This document shows, piece by piece, positions 15,354 to 20,538 of a DNA stretch of 26,656 nucleotides (the stretch's first letter is position 1; each line of letters begins with the position of its first letter). Source of the DNA: a virus; IMG/VR virus record IMGVR_UViG_3300020118_000197, positions 1 through 26,656 of that record. One strand, given 5' to 3'. The position numbers were made by a program, and so were the translations under genes. Below the pieces are notes generated by a model that worked only from the letters and a program-made list of their open reading frames with translations, searched no databases and was not told where the DNA came from.

Positions 15354-15617
15354 CTACTTTCTCCAACCCAGGATTTTCATTTGTTCAGTATAGCGGGCGT
15401 CATGGTTTGGATCTTCGTAAATCCAGTGTCCATCCGGGGTGAAGGTGTTGTCGTGGATCGTGTCGATCCGGCGCTGCTCGTCAGCCTTCATTCTCAGGAG
15501 ATACGGCGGGAGCTCCACGGCCTCCTCGTCTTCGACCTGGGTGAACCCGAAGAAGACCGCCATAACCATGAAGGGATAGGCCAGGCCCAGGGCGACCGGA
15601 GCGGAGATCTTCTTCAT
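15354..15617 (-). CDS. small membrane-anchored protein
   Basis: This 87-residue protein starts MKKISAPVALGLAYPFMVMA, a signal-anchor-like hydrophobic segment (about residues 6-25), followed by a charged region with several aromatic/acid residues (ELPPYLLRMKADEQRR; GHWIYEDPNHDAR). It is the first gene of the two-gene minus operon and was probably acquired with the exported protein downstream. Promoter-like TACAAT lies 8 nt before its ATG. No family was recognised. Confidence 0.65.
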   Translation of the reverse strand: MKKISAPVALGLAYPFMVMAVFFGFTQVEDEEAVELPPYLLRMKADEQRRIDTIHDNTFTPDGHWIYEDPNHDARYTEQMKILGWRK

Positions 15618-15625
15618 CTACTTAT

Positions 15626-15631
15626 ATTGTA
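15626..15631 (-). promoter_or_regulatory. -10 box of the minus-strand two-gene operon
   Basis: On the minus strand AGCTACAAT lies with TACAAT 8 nt before ATG 15617. There is no clear -35 and no Shine-Dalgarno in the short gap (ATAAGTAG). The layout repeats that seen at 1064-1072 and 14121-14129, so a leaderless or near-leaderless transcript is predicted. Confidence 0.45.
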
Positions 15632-15639
15632 GCTACGAA

Positions 15640-15659
15640 TTCATAGAAAGCACTATGAA
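15640..15659. promoter_or_regulatory. operator-like inverted repeat in a divergent intergenic region
   Basis: TTCATAG and CTATGAA form a perfect 7-bp dyad separated by AAAGCA. It lies in the 84-nt gap between the minus operon start (15617) and the RHH-like gene start (15702), upstream of both -10 boxes. Such a dyad would suit a dimeric repressor, and the neighbouring RHH-like protein is the obvious candidate; that pairing is inferred. Confidence 0.5.
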
Positions 15660-15666
15660 AAGAGAA

Positions 15667-15695
15667 TTGCATAATCAAAGATTTTCGCCTATACT
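15667..15695 (+). promoter_or_regulatory. sigma70-like promoter of the RHH-like gene
   Basis: TTGCAT at 15667-15672 and TATACT at 15690-15695 are separated by exactly 17 nt. The -10 ends 6 nt before ATG 15702, so the expected start of transcription falls on the A of ATG. No ribosome binding site is present, which predicts a leaderless mRNA. Confidence 0.7.
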
Positions 15696-15701
15696 CCCGA
15701 T

Positions 15702-15887
15702 ATGGAAAAGGTGACACCAAGAGGGGGAGAGCGTCCCGGAGCAGGCCGCCATCAGGAATTCGATGGCGTCTATCAGCTTCGATTCAAGGAAGAGGATCGC
15801 CGGGCCTGGGAGCGAAAAGCCAAGGCCGAAGAGAAAGTCCTCGCCGACTGGATGCGCGACACCCTCAACGCCGCCGCTAAGAAGTAG
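15702..15887 (+). CDS. ribbon-helix-helix-like small DNA-binding protein
   Basis: This 61-residue protein opens with a Gly/Arg/Pro stretch (RGGERPGAGRHQ), then a strand (GVYQLRF) followed by two helices (KEEDRRAWERKAKAEEKVL; ADWMRDTLNAAAKK), the beta-alpha-alpha arrangement of Arc/CopG-type repressors. LADWMRDTLNAA is typical of the second helix of that fold. It lies convergent to the integrase (6 nt between stops) and beside a perfect dyad, so it may regulate the island, the integrase or itself. A recombination directionality factor is an alternative. The gene is probably translated from a leaderless mRNA. Confidence 0.6.
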   Translation: MEKVTPRGGERPGAGRHQEFDGVYQLRFKEEDRRAWERKAKAEEKVLADWMRDTLNAAAKK

Positions 15888-15893
15888 CCCTCC

Positions 15894-16859
15894 TCACTTC
15901 TTCGGCTCCTCTCCCTTCGGCTTCATCCCAGGATGTTTCGCATACTGCTCCTTCAGCCGCTCAGTCGAGACCGCGAGATATTTCTGGGTCGTGGTCAGCT
16001 GCTCATGCCGCGCGAGCTCCTTGATGCTCATAAGGTCTGCCCCGCGGTTCAGGAGGTCGGTACAGAAGGAGTGCCTGAACTGGTGGGGGTGAATGTGGCG
16101 CCCAAGGACGGCCTGGCCGACCTCGCCCACGATCTGCCAGATCGAGACCTTGTCCATCCGCTTCCCGCTCTTGCTCAGAAAGAGCGGCGGCCAGTCCTTC
16201 GGCTTTTCCCATTTCCGGATCATCTTCTCCCGGATCGGGAGATAGGCCTTGATCGCTTCGACGGCCGCCGGCGTCAGCATCCCCAGTCCGTCCTTCTTCC
16301 CTTTCCCGGCCCGGATCATGACGTAGGGCTCGGGAGCGTCGAGGACGACGTCATTGATGTCGAGCGAGGCGAGCTCGCTGTTGCGGATCCCGCTCGCATA
16401 GAAAACCTCGAGCATCGCCTTGTTTCGCACCTTGTTGATCCAGGGCATTTTCTTTGCCTCGAGGAGGACTTTCTCCGTATCTCCGACAGGGATAGGCTTT
16501 GGCAAGTATTTCGGGAGCTTGATCGGAGCGAGCATTTCGATTGGATTCCTATCCGCGCGGCCGACCCGGATCAGCCACCGATAGAATCCCGAGATGCTGG
16601 TCTTGTTGGCCTGGAGGGAATATTCCTTCACGCCAGTCAACCGGATTGCTTGGAGCCACCGAAGAAGGCAGCCGTGATCGACGCATCTGGGATCGGTGCG
16701 ATCGGCGATGAAGAGATCTTTGCCTTCGGCGGAAATGTGGTTGATGAAGCGTTCCAGGTAGCGCTTGATGCTGGCGGTGTTGATGGAGGAATAGCCTTGA
16801 ACCAGGAGACTTCCCAAGTACTCCTCAGCGAGCTTCCGAAGCTCGACCGCCTGAGACAT
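15894..16859 (-). CDS. int: tyrosine recombinase / phage integrase (XerC/D type)
   Basis: This 321-residue protein has an N-terminal core-binding SAM-like domain (about residues 5-105) and a complete C-terminal catalytic domain: Arg159 (ASGIRNSELASL), the beta-hairpin Lys near 186-189 (GKGKKDG), His259-x-x-Arg262 (HPHQFRHSF), His285 (ARHEQL) and the nucleophile Tyr294 (TQKYLAV). It should catalyse integration and, with a partner, excision. The start at 16859 has GGAGG upstream, and both lie in a perfect hairpin that may limit translation. It is the only large minus-strand gene and marks the boundary between late/accessory and early regions. Confidence 0.93.
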   Translation of the reverse strand: MSQAVELRKLAEEYLGSLLVQGYSSINTASIKRYLERFINHISAEGKDLFIADRTDPRCVDHGCLLRWLQAIRLTGVKEYSLQANKTSISGFYRWLIRVGRADRNPIEMLAPIKLPKYLPKPIPVGDTEKVLLEAKKMPWINKVRNKAMLEVFYASGIRNSELASLDINDVVLDAPEPYVMIRAGKGKKDGLGMLTPAAVEAIKAYLPIREKMIRKWEKPKDWPPLFLSKSGKRMDKVSIWQIVGEVGQAVLGRHIHPHQFRHSFCTDLLNRGADLMSIKELARHEQLTTTQKYLAVSTERLKEQYAKHPGMKPKGEEPKK

Positions 16860-16880
16860 CGGCCCTACCTCCGATGTCTC
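16853..16880 (-). promoter_or_regulatory. int: hairpin enclosing the integrase start codon and ribosome binding site
   Basis: GAGACATCGG at 16853-16862 is a perfect inverted repeat of 16871-16880 with an 8-nt loop. In the integrase mRNA the AUG lies in the 3' arm and the GGAGG spans the 5' arm and loop. It could hold integrase translation low, or act as a DNA operator; the sequence alone cannot decide. Confidence 0.7.
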
Positions 16881-16982
16881 CCCTCACTCTCCTACCCCAC
16901 GAAATATTGAACCGTATGACCGTGCCATCTAAGGTCACATAGGTTTTCGCGGGGCTGGAGAGGGCGTCCCGAGTGCGGAGGT

Positions 16983-17011
16983 TCTATATCATGCCGTGCA
17001 TTAAAAATCAA
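16983..17011 (-). promoter_or_regulatory. sigma70-like promoter for the integrase
   Basis: On the minus strand TTGATT (17011-17006) and TATAGA (16988-16983) are separated by 17 nt. It points at the integrase and would give a leader of about 115 nt ending at the start-codon hairpin. Confidence 0.6.
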
Positions 17012-17022
17012 CCATACTGGTT
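17010..17022. promoter_or_regulatory. operator-like dyad overlapping the integrase -35
   Basis: AACCA-TAC-TGGTT is a perfect 5-bp inverted repeat with a 3-nt centre. Its left edge overlaps the -35 box of the minus promoter. A bound dimer would block integrase transcription. The binding protein is unknown. Confidence 0.35.
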
Positions 17023-17078
17023 TCGATATGGGTAAATGAGTGTTTTTGAACTATTTGAAAAAATGTGCGCTTTTTTTG

Positions 17079-17107
17079 TTGCACAAAAGAATTGAGCGGA
17101 GTATAAA
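17079..17107 (+). promoter_or_regulatory. sigma70-like promoter of the early operon
   Basis: TTGCAC at 17079-17084 and TATAAA at 17102-17107 are spaced by exactly 17 nt in the most A+T-rich part of the window. It points into the early operon. A short inverted repeat (TGTGC with GCACA, loop of T-rich sequence) overlaps its upstream edge and may be an operator. Confidence 0.7.
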
Positions 17108-17120
17108 GTGTGTGAGCGAT

Positions 17121-17189
17121 ATGAGAAACGAAGCGACGGCCCAGCGGAACCCGGGTGCGAAGCTTCTCTCTAACGCTCAGATTTCTTAG
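17121..17189 (+). other. possible 22-codon leader peptide ORF
   Basis: ATG 17121 opens a 22-codon frame that ends with TAG at 17187-17189, one base before a hairpin. It starts about 7 nt after the expected transcription start of the early promoter. There is no clear ribosome binding site. The arrangement resembles a leader-peptide attenuator, but a frame this short could easily be chance. Confidence 0.3.
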
Positions 17190-17190
17190 C

Positions 17191-17238
17191 GGCCCCGAAC
17201 TTCACTTCTTATCTTTTAAGTTAGGAAGTGGCGGGGCC
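17191..17238 (+). promoter_or_regulatory. leader hairpin before the first early gene
   Basis: GGCCCCG (17191-17197) pairs with CGGGGCC (17232-17238), and CACTTC (17203-17208) with GAAGTG (17225-17230), separated by an asymmetric bulge. It ends just before the AGAAGGAG ribosome binding site of the gene at 17253, so it could affect that gene's translation or protect the early mRNA. Confidence 0.5.
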
Positions 17239-17252
17239 CAGAAGGAGCAAAT

Positions 17253-17639
17253 ATGGGCCCGAAACTTGGAAACATCGGTAGTCCGGTTGGTCCTGACGCG
17301 GTTCGCGCGGAGAGGGCGTCCGAGTGCCGTCAGGGCCAGCCAAATTTGATCACGGTCAAGAACCCCATCACCGGGCAGTATTACCGCTGCGCACCCCCCA
17401 AGCTCCAGGTCGTCCCCCTCCGGTATTACGTCCCCGGCCTCCAGGCCTTCTCCCGCTCGAACGGGATGATGATCAAGTTCGAGTTCGTCTCGAACGAGCG
17501 CATCGACGAGGCAGATGCTCGGGACGCTCAGTGCCGCGCCGGGTGGTCGGATGTTGGTTATGGCCACTACGGCTTCATCTGCGAGGAGCGCGACGGGCAC
17601 TTCGTCGCGACCTGGGATTGCGGGGTGAGTTGTGATTAG
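17253..17639 (+). CDS. first early-operon protein, unknown
   Basis: This 128-residue protein starts at ATG 17253 after AGAAGGAG. It has six cysteines distributed along the chain (SECRQ, YRCAP, AQCRA, FICEE, WDCGVSC), and a compact beta-rich core (PLRYYVPGLQAFSRS; MMIKFEFVSNERI). A metal-binding or disulfide role is possible but no standard CxxC pair is present until the last residues, WDCGVSCD. As the first gene from the early promoter it may act on the host soon after entry. No family was recognised. Confidence 0.55.
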   Translation: MGPKLGNIGSPVGPDAVRAERASECRQGQPNLITVKNPITGQYYRCAPPKLQVVPLRYYVPGLQAFSRSNGMMIKFEFVSNERIDEADARDAQCRAGWSDVGYGHYGFICEERDGHFVATWDCGVSCD

Positions 17640-17817
17640 CCCCAACGGCGTCAGCGCCCTCAACTCCCATGCGGTCATGGCGACCGAGGTCTCCGATCTC
17701 CGCAAGGAGCTCCGCGATCTCCTGGGCGCCTGCAAGAAAGCCGCTCCCGCGCTCCCGGCGAATGAGCGCGGCGAGCTCATCGACCAGATGCTCAAGGCTG
17801 AACTGAGAACGAAATAG
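17632..17817 (+). CDS. small helical early protein
   Basis: This 61-residue protein starts at GTG 17632, overlapping the previous stop by 8 nt. Its core is a charged amphipathic helix (TEVSDLRKELRDLLGACKKA) and a second helix (ERGELIDQMLKAELRTK). An internal ATG at 17677 is a possible alternative start but has no ribosome binding site. No family was recognised. Confidence 0.5.
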   Translation: MISPNGVSALNSHAVMATEVSDLRKELRDLLGACKKAAPALPANERGELIDQMLKAELRTK

Positions 17818-17826
17818 GAGGCGAGC

Positions 17827-18225
17827 ATGGACTATTCGACGACGCGATCCCTGGCCAGCAAGATCGAGACGGCTCTCTACTCCTGGAAGGCCAAAGGCGA
17901 AATGAAGTGCCTCGCGTGCGGGGACCTTAGGGAGATGATGCCGTTCCGCATCGAGCTCAGGCCGTCCGAAGACGAGCTCACGGTCGAGCTCATCGGCGAG
18001 AAGGTCATGCGGGACGGCTGGATCGAGATCTACACCGAACCGAGCGAAGACGCGCCCGTCAAGGGCGTCATCTGTCGCGACTGCGCTGAGCGCCGCAAGG
18101 TGGTCGAACCCAAGCCCGAGCCCACGGCCACCCGGGACGTCGAGACGATCGCCGCCCCGGTCAGCACGACCCCGACCGAGATCCCGCCCGTTCCCGACAG
18201 CATCAAGGCCGAGATTCCCTTTTAA
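17827..18225 (+). CDS. zinc-ribbon-like early protein with SSB-like C-terminal tip
   Basis: This 132-residue protein starts at ATG 17827 after TAGGAGGCG. Two CxxC pairs, CLAC near residue 29 and CRDC near residue 80, flank a beta-rich core and could form one zinc site. The last 45 residues are Pro/Thr/Glu-rich, look disordered, and end in KAEIPF, closely resembling the DxIPF tip by which bacterial SSB recruits partner proteins. No CxxC-containing SSB is known to me with this layout, so binding of host SSB partners is inferred only from the tip. Neighbours are recombination genes. Confidence 0.6.
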   Translation: MDYSTTRSLASKIETALYSWKAKGEMKCLACGDLREMMPFRIELRPSEDELTVELIGEKVMRDGWIEIYTEPSEDAPVKGVICRDCAERRKVVEPKPEPTATRDVETIAAPVSTTPTEIPPVPDSIKAEIPF

Positions 18226-18251
18226 CCCGAACTGAACGAAGGAGGCGATCC

Positions 18252-18848
18252 ATGGAAACTCAGCAGATCGCGGAGGCGACCAAGCAGATCGAGCACGCGA
18301 CGGAGACCCCGACGCTCGACCAGATCGTCGAGGAGTACGTCGCGGACCAGGAAGAGCAGCGCGGCGCCCGGGTGAACGTGTTCCGGGAGTGCATCCAGAA
18401 CAACGTCGTCACGGTCTCGACGGAGACCCAGGCGAGCGAGATCGCGCGGCTCATGAACGCGGCCGACGCCGAGGTCGAGCGCGTCCAGGCGATCGCCGAC
18501 GCGATGGTGAAGAGGGCGCAGGCCCGGGTCAAGAACCTCGAGTTCCTCTTCATGGCCCCGCTCGAGGCCTGGACGTCCGCGAAGCTGGTCGGCAAGAAGA
18601 CCCGCTCGCTGATCCTGGAAGGCGGCAAGCTCGCGCTCCGCACGGTCCCCGAGTCGATCCGCACCGAGGACGGTGCCGCGACGCTCGCATGGGCGCAGGA
18701 GAAGCTCCCGACCGCGATCGAGATGGTCCCGAAGCTCAAGCTCGACGTGGTGAAGGAGTTCGAGAAGCTCAGCGTCACCGTCGCCCCGGGCCGCGTGAAG
18801 ACGCCCGCCCACGACTCGTTCACGGTCAGCGTGCCCAAGCTCAAGTAA
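18252..18848 (+). CDS. Gam-like (Mu Gam family) DNA-end protecting protein
   Basis: This 198-residue protein starts at ATG 18252 after GAAGGAGGCG. Its shape fits phage Gam-like host-nuclease inhibitors: a long N-terminal helical region (about residues 50-95, rich in Ala/Glu/Arg), then a strand-turn-strand segment (RSLILEGGKLALRTVPE) followed by EDGAATLAWAQEKLPTAI, and a C-terminal helix plus strand. Gam-type proteins bind double-strand ends and block RecBCD-like nucleases. Placement directly before Sak4 and DUF669 genes agrees. Similarity was judged by eye, so Gam is probable but not proved; the Gp157 family is an alternative. Confidence 0.5.
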   Translation: METQQIAEATKQIEHATETPTLDQIVEEYVADQEEQRGARVNVFRECIQNNVVTVSTETQASEIARLMNAADAEVERVQAIADAMVKRAQARVKNLEFLFMAPLEAWTSAKLVGKKTRSLILEGGKLALRTVPESIRTEDGAATLAWAQEKLPTAIEMVPKLKLDVVKEFEKLSVTVAPGRVKTPAHDSFTVSVPKLK

Positions 18849-18882
18849 ACGGCATGAACCCTCTCTAGAAGGCTGGGGAGGA

Positions 18883-18942
18883 CACACAAATCCGCACCTT
18901 GGGGCGGGAGAGATCACCGGAACCAAGGTGCGGGGTTGTGTG
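18883..18942 (+). repeat. long intergenic hairpin between the Gam-like and Sak4-like genes
   Basis: CACACAA (18883-18889) pairs with TTGTGTG (18936-18942), and CCGCACCTTGG (18892-18902) pairs perfectly with CCAAGGTGCGG (18923-18933), with a 2-by-2 internal loop between them. The 20-nt apical loop has no coding frame of interest. There is no T-run, so it is not a standard terminator. This is the longest near-perfect inverted repeat in the window and it lies in a 146-nt gap without a gene. Confidence 0.75.
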
Positions 18943-18994
18943 AAGCGCGGGCCCGATGGTGCGGGGCCGGGAGTTTTTGAAAGGAGGCGAACCC

Positions 18995-19951
18995 ATGGCG
19001 ACCAAGGAAAAGGTCCCGGTGGACCATTCGGCGATCAGCGGGCCGAAGCCCGAGGAGAAGCCCAAGAGCGAGTTCCTGGCGGCGATGGAGAAGACCGTCC
19101 AGCAGACGGCCTCGAAACCGGCCCCTGAGGAGCCCGCGCTGCCGCCGCAGGCGGCGAAGCAGTCGGGACCGCTCTCGGCGATCCGGAAGGGCCGGATGCC
19201 CATGCCGCCCCGGATCTTGCTGGCCGGCACGGAAGGCATCGGAAAGAGCACATTCGCGGCGAAGGCCCCGAACGCGATCTTCGTGCCGACCGAGGACGGC
19301 CTGAACGAGATCGACTGCGCGAAGTTCTCCTGGATGGACAACGGAGTCGAGCGGTACAAGGCGAACACCTACGACGAAGTCCGCTTGGCCGCCCTAGCGA
19401 TCGCCACCCAGGCCCACGACTTCAGCACCATCGCCATCGACTCGGTCGACTGGCTGGAGCGGCTGATCTGGGACAACGTCTGCCGCCGGTTCAACAAGAA
19501 GAACATCGAGGACATCGGCTACGCGAAGGGCTACATCTACGCCCTCGACGAGTGGCGCGAGATCCTCGAGATCCTCGAGAAGTGCCGGGCTCGCGGGATG
19601 GCGGTCATCCTGATCTCGCATACGAAGATCGAGAAGTTCGAGGATCCGGAGTTCCCGACCTACGACCGCTATTCCCCCCGCCTGCACAAGCACGCGCAGG
19701 CGCTCCTGACCGAATGGGTCGATGCCGTCCTCTTCGCGACGCGGCGGATGACCATGAAGAAGGAGAGCAAGGATTCCGACGCGCGGGAGATCGCGCAGGC
19801 CGTGGGAGCCGCGGGCGGCGAGCGCATCCTCAAGACCACGGGCTCGCCGACCTGCATCGCGAAGAACCGTTACAACCTGCCTCCCGAGATCCCGCTCAGC
19901 TGGGAGGCCTTCAACGAGAACCTGGCGAAGTTCATGACCGGCGCGGCCTAG
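18995..19951 (+). CDS. Sak4-type RecA-like ATPase (AAA_24)
   Basis: This 318-residue protein starts at ATG 18995 after AAAGGAGGCG. A 65-residue Pro/Ala/Glu-rich N-terminal tail precedes the ATPase core: Walker A GTEGIGKST (78-86), then a short DGLNEID strand region, Walker B TIAIDSVD (145-152) and AVILISHTKIEKF. This is the RecA-fold Sak4/AAA_24 family used by phages for ATP-dependent strand annealing or recombination. The next gene is DUF669, a frequent partner of this family. Its stop is inside a probable terminator stem. Confidence 0.85.
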   Translation: MATKEKVPVDHSAISGPKPEEKPKSEFLAAMEKTVQQTASKPAPEEPALPPQAAKQSGPLSAIRKGRMPMPPRILLAGTEGIGKSTFAAKAPNAIFVPTEDGLNEIDCAKFSWMDNGVERYKANTYDEVRLAALAIATQAHDFSTIAIDSVDWLERLIWDNVCRRFNKKNIEDIGYAKGYIYALDEWREILEILEKCRARGMAVILISHTKIEKFEDPEFPTYDRYSPRLHKHAQALLTEWVDAVLFATRRMTMKKESKDSDAREIAQAVGAAGGERILKTTGSPTCIAKNRYNLPPEIPLSWEAFNENLAKFMTGAA

Positions 19952-19968
19952 GTAGGCCCGCCCTTTTT
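19940..19968 (+). terminator. probable intrinsic terminator overlapping the end of the Sak4-like gene
   Basis: GGCG (19940-19943) pairs with CGCC (19959-19962), and GGCCT (19945-19949) with AGGCC (19954-19958), with one bulged C and loop AGGT, followed by C and TTTTT (19964-19968). It could reduce readthrough into DUF669, or be partial. The stop codon of the upstream gene lies within the structure. Confidence 0.5.
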
Positions 19969-19999
19969 CAACCTTCAACATTCGAAAGGACGGAGACAG

Positions 20000-20491
20000 A
20001 TGGCAGACATCAACGGATTCGATGCGGACCAGGTCGAGCCCAACAAGGACTTCGACGTCGTCCCGGCCGATCGCTACGAGGTCGTCATCCTCGAAAGCGT
20101 CTGGGAGAACACCAAGGCGGGCACGGGCAAGTTCATCAAGTTCACGATGCAGATCGTCTCGGGCCCCCACTCGGGGAAGCCGCTCTACGATCGCCTCAAC
20201 CTGGACAATCCCTCCGACAAGGCGGTCCAGATCGCGAAGGGAACCCTCTCGGCGATCTGCCGCGCGGTGAACGTCCCGCGTCCGAAGGACACCAGCGAGC
20301 TCCACAACCTGCCCCTCATCGTCCGCGTGGACAAGGAGGAATACGAGCCGGGCAAGTGGTCGAACCCGGTCAAGGCCTACTACCCGAAGGCCGCTCCGGG
20401 GGCAGCCGCGGCGACGGGCACGATGGGCAAGCCCGCGGCGGCCTCGGCGGCGCCGGCGGGCCCCTCGAAGCCCGCATGGCATCGGGTCTAG
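20000..20491 (+). CDS. DUF669 protein, probable single-stranded DNA-binding partner of Sak4
   Basis: This 163-residue protein starts at ATG 20000 after AAAGGACGGAG. It matches the DUF669 pattern: the opening DINGFDADQVEP, DFDVVPADRYEVVILES, then GKFIKFTMQIVSGPHSGK and LYDRLNLDNPSDKAVQIAK, and AICRAVNVPRPKDTSELHNL. Members of this family are found beside phage recombinases and behave like single-stranded DNA-binding proteins. The C-terminal 30 residues are a low-complexity Ala/Pro/Gly tail ending WHRV, without an acidic tip. It overlaps the longer alternative start of the helicase. Confidence 0.88.
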   Translation: MADINGFDADQVEPNKDFDVVPADRYEVVILESVWENTKAGTGKFIKFTMQIVSGPHSGKPLYDRLNLDNPSDKAVQIAKGTLSAICRAVNVPRPKDTSELHNLPLIVRVDKEEYEPGKWSNPVKAYYPKAAPGAAAATGTMGKPAAASAAPAGPSKPAWHRV

Positions 20492-20538
20492 AACTTCCAC
20501 CCCCGGGCGCCCTCCCCTCACCGGGCGGGCGCCCCCAG

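Larger units (their letters stand above)
16860..17252. other. 393-nt control region between integrase and early operon
   Basis: No full-length gene is supported here. It holds the integrase leader and hairpin, a minus promoter (16983-17011), an operator-like dyad (17010-17022), an A+T-rich core (about 16995-17110), a plus promoter (17079-17107), a possible 22-codon leader ORF (17121-17189) and a hairpin (17191-17238). This is the likeliest place for the lysogeny switch and perhaps for attP, but no att core can be recognised without the host sequence. Confidence 0.7.

Noticed and set aside
16860-17252. attP core site
   Set aside because: The place is plausible, but no recognisable core or tRNA fragment is visible, and it cannot be decided without the host junction.
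17155-17349. 64-codon + frame across the leader hairpin
   Set aside because: It overlaps the hairpin and the start of the better supported gene at 17253 and has no ribosome binding site.
18222-18926. Minus-strand frame opposite the Gam-like gene
   Set aside because: Leu/Arg/Asp repeats are typical of antisense to GC-rich helical coding sequence. There is no start signal or motif.
19552-20538. Long N-terminal extension of the helicase
   Set aside because: The extra part lies in another frame over Sak4 and DUF669. Homology-like sequence begins at MELRNYQ.
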